A stretch of 64,000 bases of DNA, from NCBI RefSeq assembly GCF_000418325.1, contig NC_021658.1, forward strand, positions 8,198,001 through 8,262,000, written 5' to 3'. Made by a program: the position numbers and the translations under genes. Positions 1 to 8,890 of this stretch are shown one piece after another. Source of the DNA: Sorangium cellulosum So0157-2. GTDB lineage: Bacteria > Myxococcota_A > Polyangia > Polyangiales > Polyangiaceae. Under the pieces are notes generated by a model. That model worked only from the letters and a program-made list of their open reading frames with translations. It did not search any database and was not told where the DNA came from. How positions within the stretch are numbered: position 1 is the stretch's first letter; every line of letters begins with the position of its first letter.

Positions 1-860
1 GAGGGCGGCGCGCCGGTGGGCGACAGCGACGAAGCCTCCCGCGGGGCCATGCCGAGCGCGCGGCCGAGCGCGATCGCCCGCGCCGAGCGCGTCGCGCGGG
101 CCTGCGACAGCGCGTCCGCGATCGACCCGGCCGAGGTCGAGAACTGCAGGACGTCCACCCGCGTGCCGGTGCCGAGCGTCTCGGCGCGGGCCTTGGCGTC
201 GTTCAGCTGCCGCTGCGCGGCCGCGAGCGCCTGCTCCTGCACGCCGATCGCCTGCTCCGCGTACCAGAGCTCCCAGTACGCCTCGAGCACGTCGAGCGCG
301 GTCTGGCTCGCCGCGAGGTCGCGCTCCTGCTCCGCGGCGATCGCCGACGCCTCCGCCTGCGCGATCGGCGCGAGCACGGCGTCGGTCCCGGCGCCCCGGA
401 GCAGCGGCTGCCGCGCGGAGACGTACGCCTGCGCGGTGGTCGTCGGCCGGAGGACGCCGTTCCCCTCCAGGCTGCGGGCGGCGCCTCCCCACGACTTGTC
501 CGCCGACGCGCCCACCTCGAGGCTGGTCCCGACGTCGGTCGTGTACCGGAGGGCCACGTCCGACGCGACGGTCGTGGTGCCCGAGAGCCCGCGGCCCCCG
601 TTCCCGAGGTCCTCCGCGTACTGACCGGTCACCGAGGCGGACAGCGTGGGCTTGCGGGCGCCTTGCTCGGCGGCGACGGCCTGCCGCGCGGCGGTGGCCT
701 CGAGCAGGGCCGCGCGCAGGGCCGGGTTCTGGGAGGCTGCGCGGCCGACCGCCTGCTCGGCGGTGAGCGTCTCGGCGCGCGCCGCGCTCCCCAGCGTGCA
801 CGTGGCGATGACGGCGAGGGACGCCAGCCACGGCAAGGGAACGGAGCGAGTGAGCGTCAT
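1..860 (-). CDS. TolC-family outer-membrane efflux protein (3' end off the left edge)
   Basis: About 286 codons read leftward from ATG 860-858; the gene continues past base 1, so the C-terminal part is missing. The N-terminus is a Sec signal (basic MTLTRS, hydrophobic stretch, then SAARA before ETLTAEQAV). The mature part opens with the OEP signature, ETLTAEQAVGRAASQNPALR, and then has long Ala/Gln-rich helical stretches typical of the TolC periplasmic barrel, such as EAYWELWYAEQAI and AAAQRQLNDAKARAE. TolC proteins are trimeric outer-membrane exit ducts for RND, ABC or MFS pumps. The gene is divergent from the response-regulator/kinase pair at 977-3113, suggesting that pair senses envelope stress and controls efflux (inference). 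The reading frame is open from the start to the window edge. Confidence 0.85.
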   Translation of the reverse strand, partial: MTLTRSVPLPWLASLAVIATCTLGSAARAETLTAEQAVGRAASQNPALRAALLEATAARQAVAAEQGARKPTLSASVTGQYAEDLGNGGRGLSGTTTVASDVALRYTTDVGTSLEVGASADKSWGGAARSLEGNGVLRPTTTAQAYVSARQPLLRGAGTDAVLAPIAQAEASAIAAEQERDLAASQTALDVLEAYWELWYAEQAIGVQEQALAAAQRQLNDAKARAETLGTGTRVDVLQFSTSAGSIADALSQARATRSARAIALGRALGMAPREASSLSPTGAPP

Positions 861-905
861 GCGGCCCAGGCTAGGGGGCAGTGTCTCAAGAGGTGTCCAG
901 TTCGT

Positions 906-920
906 GTAAAGATTCGTCAA
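906..920. promoter_or_regulatory. Possible CpxR-like box between divergent tolC-like and regulator genes
   Basis: The 116-bp divergent gap holds GTAAA-N5-GTCAA, one mismatch from the CpxR consensus GTAAA-N4-8-GTAAA. The adjacent regulator resembles CpxR, so the site could serve autoregulation and tolC control. The match is short and the inference is weak. Confidence 0.3.
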
Positions 921-976
921 GAGCCTTTTGACCAGGCCTTACACAGCTCCGTGACGGCCGCGCTACAGTCGCCGAC

Positions 977-1708
977 ATGGCCGATCCGCCTCAGATCCTG
1001 GTCATCGACGACGACGCCGAGCTCTGCGAGCTCCTGGCCGAGCTGCTCGGTCAGGAGGGTTACGCGGTGGAGAGCGCGCGCGACGCGATCTCCGGCCTCG
1101 CGCGCGCGCAGGAGAAGCCGTTCACCCTCGTGGTGCTCGACGTGATGCTGCCCGGCCTCAACGGCTTCGAGGTGCTCACGCGGCTCCGGCAGAGCTCCCG
1201 GGTGCCGGTCCTGATGCTGACGGCGCGGGGCGAGGACGTCGACCGCATCGTCGGCCTGGAGATGGGCGCCGACGACTACCTGCCGAAGCCGTTCAACCCG
1301 CGCGAGCTCGTCGCCCGGGTGCGCGCGCTCCACCGGCGCGCATCCCACGTGGGCCACGCGGGCGCGGCCGCGGCGGGGCCGGGCGCCGCCGAGGCGCAGA
1401 GCGTCCTCACGGTCGACGATCTCGAGGTGTTCCCCGCGGCGCGGCGGGTCCGGGTCCGCGGCGAGGAGGTCCGGCTCACGACGGCCGAGTACGACCTGCT
1501 CGAGGTCCTGGTGCGGCAGGCGGGCACGGTGGTCTCGCGCGAGGACCTCGCGCGCCGCGTGCTGGGCCGCCGGCTCGCGGCGTACGACCGCGGCATCGAC
1601 ATGCACGTCTCGAACCTCCGCCGCAAGATCGGCCCCGGGCCGAGCGGCGGCGAGCGCATCAAGACGGTCCGCAACGCCGGCTACATCCTGGCCCGGGAGC
1701 GCCCGTGA
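977..1708 (+). CDS. OmpR/PhoB-family response regulator (CpxR-like)
   Basis: A 243-residue two-domain transcription factor. The receiver domain (about 6-118) has acidic residues D11/D12, phospho-acceptor D55 in VVLDVMLPG, and the conserved Lys104 in LPKPF. After an Ala/Gly linker, a winged-helix Trans_Reg_C domain (about 145-240) shows LTTAEYDLLEVLV, VSREDLARRVLG and the recognition-helix region DRGIDMHVSNLRRKIG, ending in IKTVRNAGYIL. The layout and spacing resemble CpxR/RstA. The partner kinase starts 52 bp downstream on the same strand, so the two form an operon. A direct-repeat box upstream (906-920) may be its own site. Confidence 0.9.
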   Translation: MADPPQILVIDDDAELCELLAELLGQEGYAVESARDAISGLARAQEKPFTLVVLDVMLPGLNGFEVLTRLRQSSRVPVLMLTARGEDVDRIVGLEMGADDYLPKPFNPRELVARVRALHRRASHVGHAGAAAAGPGAAEAQSVLTVDDLEVFPAARRVRVRGEEVRLTTAEYDLLEVLVRQAGTVVSREDLARRVLGRRLAAYDRGIDMHVSNLRRKIGPGPSGGERIKTVRNAGYILARERP

Positions 1709-1760
1709 GGCGCCTGCCCCGGAGGGCGCTCGCGCGGCGCCTCGGCCTCGGGGGGCGCGC

Positions 1761-3113
1761 GTGAAGAGCCTCTTCCTGCGCCTCCTCGTCTCGCTGTGGA
1801 TCGCGATGGCGCTCCTCGTCGGGCTGTTCGCGGTGATCCACGGCTGGGCGTTCTCGGCCGAGTCGAGCTCGCTGCGCCGCCGCCTGAGCACGCGCAGCGT
1901 CGAGCTCCGGGCGGAGAGCGCGCTCTCCTGCGCGCGCGACGGGCTCTCCGGCTGCGAGCAGCGCCTCGCGCCGCTCGAGCCGCGGGATCAGCGCGTCGCG
2001 GTCTACCGGTCCGGCGCGCTCGTGAGCGGCGAGCCCATCGACGGCGCGCCGCTCGTCGAGGAGCGGGCGCGGCGCTCGGCGGACGGCATCGCCGTCGAGG
2101 TGGGCGAGCGGGAGCTCGTCGCGATCGTCCTGCGCCGCGACCCGTCCTTCGTGGCGGTGGCGACCGGTCCGGTCCGGTCGCCGTGGATGTTCTTCATCGT
2201 GCCGGAGACGTTGCCGCTCCGGCTGCTCGCGATCGTGGTCGTGACCGGGCTCGTCGCGGTGGTCCTCGCGCGCTACCTGTCCCGTCCGATCCACATCCTG
2301 CGCGGCGCCACGCAGCGGATGGCGGCGGGCGATCTCTCGGTCGGCGTCGCGCAGCAGCTCGCGGGCGCGGACGGCGAGACGCTGGCGCTCGGGCGCGACA
2401 TGGACCGGATGGCGGAGCGCATCGAGGAGCTCCTGGAGACGCAGCGCCGGCTGCTCCGCGACGTCTCGCACGAGCTCCGGTCGCCGCTCGCGCGGCTCAA
2501 CATCTCGCTCGAGCTCGTCCGCCGCCGGTCGCCGCCGGACGTGGCGCCGGCGTTCGACCGGATCGAGCGGGAGACGGAGCGGCTCAACGGGATGATCGGC
2601 GAGCTGCTCACGCTGAGCCGGCTGGAGTCGGCCCGGGGCATGGAGCGGACCGAGCGGGTCGATCTGACGGCGCTGGTGGAGCAGCTCGTCGACGACGCCG
2701 CGTTCGAGGCGGAGCAGCAGGGGTGCTCGGTCGAGCTCGGGGCGCGCGACGCGTGCTCCCTGGACGGGAACGAGGAGCTGCTCCGGCGGGCGATCGAGAA
2801 CGTCGTGCGCAACGCGGTGCGCTTCACCGAGGCGGGCACCACGGTCCGCATCGACCTCTCGTGCTCGGGCGGGGTCGCCGAGGTGCGCGTCCGCGACCGC
2901 GGTCCGGGCGTGCCCGAGGGGGCGCTCGGGGACATCTTCAAGCCGTTCTACCGGGTCGACGATCACCGGGCGCGCGGCGCGGGCGGCACGGGGATCGGGC
3001 TGGCGATCACGCAGCGGGCGGTGCTGCTGCACGGCGGCGAGGTCGAGGCGAGGAACGCCGAGGGCGGCGGGCTCGAGGTCGCGCTGCGGATGCCGGTCGG
3101 CGCGGGGGGCTGA
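1761..3113 (+). CDS. Sensor histidine kinase (CpxA-like)
   Basis: A 450-residue inner-membrane kinase starting with GTG. TM1 is about residues 8-27, followed by a periplasmic sensor segment of about 125 residues with a Cys pair (57 and 65), TM2 about 154-172, then a HAMP linker (SRPIHILRGATQRMAAGDLS). HisKA has DVSHELRSPLARL with phospho-acceptor His237. The HATPase domain shows the N box ENVVRNAVRFT, G1 box DRGPGVPEG, F box FKPFYR and G2 GGTGIGLAI. All catalytic boxes are present. The ORF directly follows its response regulator. The short periplasmic domain and pairing suit envelope stress sensing of the CpxA type; the actual signal cannot be read from sequence. Confidence 0.88.
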   Translation: MKSLFLRLLVSLWIAMALLVGLFAVIHGWAFSAESSSLRRRLSTRSVELRAESALSCARDGLSGCEQRLAPLEPRDQRVAVYRSGALVSGEPIDGAPLVEERARRSADGIAVEVGERELVAIVLRRDPSFVAVATGPVRSPWMFFIVPETLPLRLLAIVVVTGLVAVVLARYLSRPIHILRGATQRMAAGDLSVGVAQQLAGADGETLALGRDMDRMAERIEELLETQRRLLRDVSHELRSPLARLNISLELVRRRSPPDVAPAFDRIERETERLNGMIGELLTLSRLESARGMERTERVDLTALVEQLVDDAAFEAEQQGCSVELGARDACSLDGNEELLRRAIENVVRNAVRFTEAGTTVRIDLSCSGGVAEVRVRDRGPGVPEGALGDIFKPFYRVDDHRARGAGGTGIGLAITQRAVLLHGGEVEARNAEGGGLEVALRMPVGAGG

Positions 3114-3225
3114 GCTGCGGGGCGGGCGGGATCGCCGGCTGGACGGAGGCCGCTTGCTCGTCCGAGGTGCCGGTGTCGGGCTATAAAGCTCGACGGCCGG
3201 CGCGCGTGGGCGCGGCCGGGCGGCG

Positions 3226-4455
3226 ATGACCATGATCCAGCAGGTCTCCTTCACCAACTTCAAATCGCTGCGCAGGGTCGACGCTGGCCTGGGGCGCTTC
3301 ATGGTCATCGTCGGGCCGAACGGCTCGGGGAAGACGAGCATCCTCGATGGCCTGCACTACCTCGCACAGGCGACGCGGTGGCCGCTTGCAACGCTGATGC
3401 GCGGGATCTTTGCCCCGCCCAACCTGAAGAGCCGCGGCACCCCGGGGCCCATACAGCTCGTGGCAACGGGAAGCTTCCATGACGTGACCGCGGAGGTCCG
3501 AATCAGCGTCGAGTGCAGGGACGACTTGAACGGTAACTCCAGCTGGCGCGGGACTGTCGCTCGTCGGTGGGGCGATGCCGTGGAGGAGACCTCCGAGGCG
3601 GAAGAGGGATGGCAGCTCGTCAAGTCCAGCGACCCGCAGCCGAACCCACGACCAGTGGGGAAAAGAGACGTGTTGCGGACACATGATCTCCCCGAGATGG
3701 CGGAGCTCGCGAAAGAGCTTGGCTTCGCGCGCAAACTCCGGCTGGATATCGAGGCGCTCGCGGCGGCGTCCTACAGCGATGAGGAGATGCCTCGCCTCGA
3801 TACGGACGGCAGCGGCCTGGCGTCGGTGCTCGCAGACGCCGCGGCGCGCACCCCCGAGGTGTTCCAGTCGATCCAGGAGGCCGCGCGCCAGGTCATCCCG
3901 ACGCTCGAGAGGATCCGCACGCGTCGCGCCAAGGTACAGAGACAGGAGCGCCAGGAGATCACCATCGACGGTGAGGAAGCGATCCAGCGGTCCGTCGACC
4001 GTTTCTACTGGGGCCAGCAGCTCGTGCTCGATTTCAAGGGCGCGCCGGACGTCCCGGCGCCGCTCGCGAGCGAGGGCACCCTGCTCGTCATCGGCCTGCT
4101 GACCGCGCTGTGGATGGAGCCCAAACCCAGGCTGCTGCTCCTCGACGACATCGACAAGGCGCTGCACCCGCGCGCGCAGGAGGAGCTGGTCGCGCAGATC
4201 CGGAAGATCCTAGAGATGACGCCCGAGCTCCAGGTGATCGCGACCAGCCACTCGCCCTACCTTCTGGATCACTTCGATGCGCAGGACGTGCTCCTCACGG
4301 CGCTCCTGCCCGATGGCTCCACCGCTTGCGCCCGGCTCGCGGATCACCCCGATTTCGATCGCTGGAAGACCACGACGCGCTCCGGCGAGCTCTGGAGCTT
4401 CGTCGGCGAGGACTGGGTCGCGCGGCAGGCGAGCGCTTCTCAGGAGCACGGGTGA
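3226..4455 (+). CDS. AAA (AAA_21-like) ATPase of a two-gene candidate defence module
   Basis: A 409-residue SMC/RecF/OLD-like ATPase. The N-terminus reads VSFTNFKSLRRVDAGL followed by Walker A GPNGSGKT (30-37). The C-terminal half holds a signature-like region, Walker B LLLLDDIDKALHPRAQEEL and the switch ATSHSPYLLD, as in AAA_21/AAA_15 proteins. It lacks an obvious long coiled coil, so it is shorter than full OLD nucleases and has no TOPRIM domain of its own. That domain seems to be supplied by the next gene, whose GTG overlaps this stop by 4 bp (GTGA), implying translational coupling. A TATAAA element at 3182-3187 could be a -10 box. Codon use is somewhat less GC3-biased than neighbours, hinting at transfer. 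MTM or MIQ (3232) could be the start. Confidence 0.82.
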   Translation: MTMIQQVSFTNFKSLRRVDAGLGRFMVIVGPNGSGKTSILDGLHYLAQATRWPLATLMRGIFAPPNLKSRGTPGPIQLVATGSFHDVTAEVRISVECRDDLNGNSSWRGTVARRWGDAVEETSEAEEGWQLVKSSDPQPNPRPVGKRDVLRTHDLPEMAELAKELGFARKLRLDIEALAAASYSDEEMPRLDTDGSGLASVLADAAARTPEVFQSIQEAARQVIPTLERIRTRRAKVQRQERQEITIDGEEAIQRSVDRFYWGQQLVLDFKGAPDVPAPLASEGTLLVIGLLTALWMEPKPRLLLLDDIDKALHPRAQEELVAQIRKILEMTPELQVIATSHSPYLLDHFDAQDVLLTALLPDGSTACARLADHPDFDRWKTTTRSGELWSFVGEDWVARQASASQEHG

Positions 4456-5276
4456 GCGTGGCATCTCATCTCCTTGGGATGGTCGTCGAAGGACCGGATG
4501 ACGCCCGGACGGTGCCTGGCCTCGTCGACCGGGTCGTCGAGGGCGCGGTCCCCGTCCTGAAAGGCAAGCTCGGGCGAGCTCGATCCTTCTGTGGGCTCGA
4601 TGCCAACGCGCCGTTCGTGATGTGGAGCGCTATCCACCAGTATCCGGTACCGAGGAGGCACGGACACTTCGGCGGAAAACCCGGGCTCGAGGACGCCCGT
4701 ACGGCCGTGCTCGCGCTCCGTTGCTTCGTCGCGCGCAATCCGCAGCCCGAGGCCGTCGTCCTGGTGCGTGACAGCGACGGGAAGGAAGCCGAGCGCCGGC
4801 AGGGGTTGGAGCAGGCTCGACAGGACTTCGCCTGGCCCTTCGAGGTGCTCCTCGGCGTCGCCCACCCGATGCGGGAGTGCTGGGTGCTCGCCGGCTTCGT
4901 CCCCGAGAGCAAGCGAGAGGAGACATCGCTCGCCGCGCTCCGGAAGGAGCTCGGGTTCGACCCTACGGCCCGCTCCCACGAGCTCGACGCATCGAGCAAG
5001 ACGGCGAAGAAGAGCCCGAAGCGCGTTCTCGATCGCCTTACCGGAGACGACGACGAGCGTGAGGCGCGATGCTGGACCGAGCCGACTCTCGGCCATCTAC
5101 GCCAGCGAGGCCACGGCAACGGCCTCGCGGCGTTCCTGGACGAGGTCGAGGCTCGCCTCGTGCCCATCTTCTCGGACGCTGGCACCGGGGACGACGCCGG
5201 CGCCGGGCTCGGGCCCCCACAGCCATGCGCTCCTGAGGGCGACGAGGCCAGCGCCAAGGTTCCCAGCCGCTCCTGA
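4452..5276 (+). CDS. TOPRIM-like (DUF4276-type) partner of the AAA ATPase
   Basis: A 274-residue protein beginning at GTG 4452, overlapping the ATPase stop by 4 bp; a longer in-frame ORF exists upstream but lies wholly inside the ATPase. The N-terminus LLGMVVEGPDDARTV carries the TOPRIM-type acidic residue E13, and VVLVRDSDGKE carries a DxD pair (D107, D109). HPMRECWVLAGF resembles the conserved E-x-W-x-L-A motif of DUF4276 proteins. This set fits a metal-dependent nuclease-like fold. ATPase plus TOPRIM gene pairs are known in anti-phage systems (for example PARIS AriA/AriB, and OLD/Gabija-like sets), but this pair is not identified with any of them. The C-terminal region is Lys/Asp-rich and unassigned. 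Confidence 0.65.
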   Translation: MSVASHLLGMVVEGPDDARTVPGLVDRVVEGAVPVLKGKLGRARSFCGLDANAPFVMWSAIHQYPVPRRHGHFGGKPGLEDARTAVLALRCFVARNPQPEAVVLVRDSDGKEAERRQGLEQARQDFAWPFEVLLGVAHPMRECWVLAGFVPESKREETSLAALRKELGFDPTARSHELDASSKTAKKSPKRVLDRLTGDDDEREARCWTEPTLGHLRQRGHGNGLAAFLDEVEARLVPIFSDAGTGDDAGAGLGPPQPCAPEGDEASAKVPSRS

Positions 5277-5391
5277 TCCCGGCTCCCAGGCCATCGATCT
5301 CGATCCCGGATCACCCGCCCTCGGAAGGTGATATTCGATCCAACGTCCTGAGGACGGCCTCTCCGCCGCCTCTGCCCGGAGCATCGCGAGC

Positions 5392-5903
5392 ATGTCGTTC
5401 GAGACCACCCGCGCCTTCAACCACCTCGTTTCCCCGCACCTGGAGGACCCTTATCCCCTCTTCGAGGAGCTCCGGCGCGAGGCGCCGGTGGTGTTCAACC
5501 CGAGCTTCGGGATGTGGTTCGTCTCGCGCCACGAGGACGTCGCGGCCGTGGTCAAGGATCCGGTGCGCTTCAGCTCGGCGCAGGTCCTCGCGCCGCTCCA
5601 GGAGCCCTCGCCCGCGCTGCTCGCGATCCTGGGCGAGGACCGGAGCGGCGTGTATCCGCTCCTGTCGAGCGATCCGCCGGTCCACACGCGGGTGCGCAGC
5701 CTCGTGAGCAAGGCCCTCGCGGGGCCGCGCCTCGCGTCGGCGCGCAGCTCGCGCGCCTGGAAGGCGCGATCGCGCTCGAGGAGCTGACCCGACGCCTACG
5801 GGGCGCGCGCCTCGCCGGCGACGCGCGGCTCTCGTACATGCCCAACCTCGTGCACCGCGGTCCGGCCGCGCTGAACGTCGCGTGGGACGTGCCGACGTCC
5901 TGA
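5392..5903 (+). pseudogene. Cytochrome P450 remnant with internal deletion and frame change
   Basis: The first part (5392 to about 5735) is a normal P450 N-terminus: LEDPYPLFEELRREAPV, MWFVSRHEDVAAVVKDP and LLSSDPPVHTRVRSLVSKAL, reaching the helix C region. At about 5735 the frame shifts. In the new frame the sequence reads GAQLARLEGAIALEELTRRL and SYMPNLVHRGPAALNVAWD, which is the normal C-terminal end of a P450 just after the haem loop, stopping at 5903. Roughly 200-250 codons are gone, including the I helix, ExxR and the Cys haem ligand, so no functional enzyme can be made. The literal first-frame product would be 131 residues (stop at 5787). Confidence 0.85.
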
Positions 5904-6385
5904 GCGCTCCATCGCCATCCTCGTCACGACCATTCGCCCCTGATGTAGGGATGGTCCTCGCCTATCGGCTCAGGCCGCCCCTATCGTGGTCGAAGAAACT
6001 CCAGATCTTGCAGGACTGGGCACAACGAAGTCGCCGTGACGAATCGGCTCGTCGCGTGGGGTAGGATCGCGGCCAGGATCTCTTCGAGGGTGCGCGGGCA
6101 GCGGGTCCGGTCCGCAGCGCCCGGCGGGACGCGGACGGACGCTCGACGAGCGAGGGCGGAGCCCCGCGGGTGGCCTAGGAGCGGAGCGCGGGGACACCTC
6201 AGCTCTTCGCAGTGAAAGAGCTTGACAGATCCAGGGTGGCTTGGTTGACCTCCCGTCTGGGATCGCGACCATGAACCCAGCGCCAGCCGGGCAGTCGTAC
6301 TGAAAGCGACCGCCCACGTCGGCGCGGCGACGACATGCTCCGTCTTCGCTGCGGCGAAGAGCCGCAATTGATGCGAGGTGCGCCG
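5904..6385. other. Intergenic stretch without a recognisable gene
   Basis: 482 bp between the P450 remnant and the bestrophin-like gene. Short ORFs on both strands have no family resemblance. The base composition is a little lower in GC than the coding flanks. A promoter for the downstream gene probably lies here, but none is clear. Confidence 0.4.
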
Positions 6386-7165
6386 ATGCCCGTGGCTGGA
6401 CCGCTCGATCGACTTCCGCTCTGGTTGCTCTCGGGGGTCACCCTCGTGGTCCTCCTGCTCGCCGTCGAGGGCGGCTATCGGCTGGGGGCGTACCGGCTGC
6501 GTCGCTCCAAGCAGGAGCACGGGGCTCACGTGCTCACACTGGTCTCGACCACGATGGGCTTGCTGGCGCTCGTCCTGGCCTTCACGTTCGGCCTCGCGGC
6601 GACCCGCTTCGAGGCCAGGAAACAGATGGTCGTCGACGAGGCCAACGCCATCGAGACGACCTACCTGCGCGCCGGCCTGCTCCCCGGCGACCGTGGCGCG
6701 AAGGTCCGCGGGTTGCTGCGTGACTACGTGGAGTCGCGTCTGGCGGTGGTGAGGCTCGGCAACGTCGAGCAGGCGATGCGGCGCGCGGAGGAGCTGCACC
6801 GGGAGCTATGGAAAGAAGCGGAGGCCGCCGGACGAGACCAACCCAGCTCGCCCGTCGTGGAGCTCTTCATCGAGTCGCTGAACAGGACGATCGAGCTCAA
6901 CGCAATGCGCGTGAAGGTCGCCGTCCGGGGCGGGATTCCAGGGGTCATGTGGACGGCGCTCTTTACGGTCGCGATCTTGAACCTGGCGGCCGTCGGTTAT
7001 CACGCCGGTCTGGTCAAGACGCGCCGGTCCCCCACGATGGCGACGCTGGTCATGAGCCTCTCGATCGTCCTGATGTTGACCGCCGACCTCGACCGCCCGC
7101 AGGAAGGGGCTCTGACGGTGAGCCAGCAGGCGATGATCGATCTGCGGCGCACGATCGGCGATTGA
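6386..7165 (+). CDS. Bestrophin-like (DUF4239) membrane protein
   Basis: About 259 residues with two N-terminal membrane segments (LPLWLLSGVTLVVLLLAVEG and LVSTTMGLLALVLAFTFGLA), a cytosolic helical middle containing ARKQMVVDEANAIETTYLRAGLL, and two C-terminal segments (GVMWTALFTVAILNLAAVGY and TLVMSLSIVLMLTADLDRP). The motif MVVDEANAIETTYLR plus the closing LTADLDRPQEG...VSQQAMIDLR is characteristic of the bestrophin-like/DUF4239 family. The function of that family is not established; a channel-like role is suggested only by the name. ATG 6386 is preferred because AGGTG lies about 6 bp upstream; ATG 6371 and 6335 are in frame alternatives. Confidence 0.75.
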   Translation: MPVAGPLDRLPLWLLSGVTLVVLLLAVEGGYRLGAYRLRRSKQEHGAHVLTLVSTTMGLLALVLAFTFGLAATRFEARKQMVVDEANAIETTYLRAGLLPGDRGAKVRGLLRDYVESRLAVVRLGNVEQAMRRAEELHRELWKEAEAAGRDQPSSPVVELFIESLNRTIELNAMRVKVAVRGGIPGVMWTALFTVAILNLAAVGYHAGLVKTRRSPTMATLVMSLSIVLMLTADLDRPQEGALTVSQQAMIDLRRTIGD

Positions 7166-7254
7166 GCATCGCTCGTGCGTCGGGCGGACCGGCGAGGATC
7201 TGAACGGCGCGCCCCGCCCGACCTGGAAGGATGAGCGCCGAGGGAGGGATGGAG

Positions 7255-8691
7255 ATGGCCACCGTAGACGGATCATCGACGGTCACGGGGGAGTGGGCGA
7301 TGCCGCACCTCTCCGCCGAGGAGCGCGCGGCTCGCGGCAAGGCGGAGCGCGCGGAGATCCCACGCGCTGCCCACGCGACCTGGAAGGCGCCGCCCCATCG
7401 GCGCGATCCGATCGCGCTGCTGGAGGAGCAAGCGACGACCCGCGTGCCCGAGCTCGTGCCGATCCGCTACGGCCGGATGCTGGTCTCCCCGTTCACGTTC
7501 TACCGGGGCGCCGCGTGCGTGATGGCCTCCGATCTGGCCGCCACGACGCGCTCGGGCCTGAGGGTGCAGCTCTGCGGCGACGCACACCTCTCGAACTTCG
7601 GGGTGTTCGGATCCGCCGAGCGGCGCCTGATGTTCGACATCAACGACTTCGACGAGACGCTCCCAGGACCATGGGACTGGGACGTGAAGCGGCTGGCCGC
7701 CAGCGTGGAGTTGGCCGGGCGCGACAACGGCTTCTCGAAGTCGTCGCGCTCCGACATCGTCCAGACGACCGTCCGCGAGTACCGCGAGGCGATGCGGAGC
7801 TTCGCGGCGCTCCGCGACCTCGACGTCTGGTACGCGAGCCTCGACGTCGAGCAGGTCTTCGACCGGTTCCGCTCGTCGGTGGGTCGCAAGCGTCTGCACG
7901 TCACCGAGCGCAACCTCGCGAAGGCTCGGACGAAGGACAGCATCCAGGCCTACGAGACGCTGACCCACGAGGTCGGCGGCCGGCGGCGGATCATCAGCGA
8001 TCCTCCCCTGATCGTCCCGGTGGACGAGTTCTCGAAGGGCGTGGCCCGCGAGCAGATCGAGCAGCAGATGCGCGAGATCCTGCGCGGTTACCGCCGCACC
8101 CTCGAGGCCGATCGGCGGCACCTGCTGGAGCGGTACGAATTCGCGGATATGGCCCACAAGGTCGTCGGGGTCGGGAGCGTCGGCTCGCGCGCCTGGATCA
8201 TCCTGCTCCTCGGCCGTGACGACCAGGACCCGCTCTTCCTGCAGGCGAAGGAGGCGCAAGCGTCGGTCCTCGAGCCGTTCCTCGGAAAGAGCGAGTACCG
8301 CAACAGCGGCCAGCGCGTGGTGGCGGGCCAGCGGCTGATGCAGGCCGCGAGCGACATCTTCCTCGGCTGGCAGCGGGTGGAGGGCGTCGACGGCGTCGAG
8401 CGCGACTTCTACGTGCGCCAGTTGCGCGACTGGAAGTTCTCGGTGGACATCGCCGCGCTGGATCGGGTCGTATTGACGACGTACGGCCGTCTCTGCGGTT
8501 GGACCCTCGCGCGCGCGCACGCGCGCTCGGGCGATCGGATCGCGATCGCGGCCTACCTCGGGAAAGCGGACTCCTTCGATAAGGCGATCGCCGCGTTCGC
8601 GATCGCCTACGCCGATCAGACGGAGCGCGACCACCAAGCGCTGGCGGCCGCGGTGAAGAGCGGGCGCATCCAGGCCGAGACCGGGCTCTGA
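7255..8691 (+). CDS. DUF2252 family protein
   Basis: About 478 residues. It contains the family hallmarks RYGRMLVSPFTFYRGAA, LCGDAHLSNFGVFGSAER, MFDINDFDETLPGPWDWDVKRLA and the late segment TYGRLCGWTLARAHARSGD. The GDAHLSNFG and FDINDFDE pair resembles the catalytic and metal-binding loops of APH-like kinase folds, so a phosphotransferase-related role is possible, but the family has no proven activity. The start is placed at ATG 7255 because GAGGGAGGG lies 7 bp upstream; ATGs at 7231 and 7249 are in frame but poorly spaced. It stands 90 bp after the bestrophin-like gene on the same strand and may be co-transcribed. Confidence 0.82.
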   Translation: MATVDGSSTVTGEWAMPHLSAEERAARGKAERAEIPRAAHATWKAPPHRRDPIALLEEQATTRVPELVPIRYGRMLVSPFTFYRGAACVMASDLAATTRSGLRVQLCGDAHLSNFGVFGSAERRLMFDINDFDETLPGPWDWDVKRLAASVELAGRDNGFSKSSRSDIVQTTVREYREAMRSFAALRDLDVWYASLDVEQVFDRFRSSVGRKRLHVTERNLAKARTKDSIQAYETLTHEVGGRRRIISDPPLIVPVDEFSKGVAREQIEQQMREILRGYRRTLEADRRHLLERYEFADMAHKVVGVGSVGSRAWIILLLGRDDQDPLFLQAKEAQASVLEPFLGKSEYRNSGQRVVAGQRLMQAASDIFLGWQRVEGVDGVERDFYVRQLRDWKFSVDIAALDRVVLTTYGRLCGWTLARAHARSGDRIAIAAYLGKADSFDKAIAAFAIAYADQTERDHQALAAAVKSGRIQAETGL

Positions 8692-8699
8692 GCGGCGGG

Positions 8700-8880
8700 C
8701 GCGTCGTCGGCCGCACGATGCCCTCGCTCACCGACACCCGCACGATGCCGGCCACCGCCGCTTCAGGGGCGTCGCGCCGCAGCGCCGCGAGGCCCAGCTC
8801 GAGGTTTTCCCCCAGCCCCACCAGCCCGAGCGCCTCGGCGTCGACCTGTACGCCGCCCGCGGCATCGAGTGCGGGCGCGG
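8700..8880 (-). pseudogene. Possible LysR-type regulator fragment
   Basis: Reading leftward, an open segment of about 60 codons gives LDAAGGVQVDAEALGLVGLG then LELGLAALRRD and AVAGIVRVSVSEGIV. This looks like the junction between the helix linker and the first strand of the effector domain in LysR-type regulators (the ...AG.VRV..SE pattern). There is no helix-turn-helix upstream and no rest of the effector domain, so if real it is a remnant. It lies immediately downstream of the tannase-family gene on the same strand. The identification is tentative. Confidence 0.3.
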
Positions 8881-8890
8881 CCGCTCCGGG

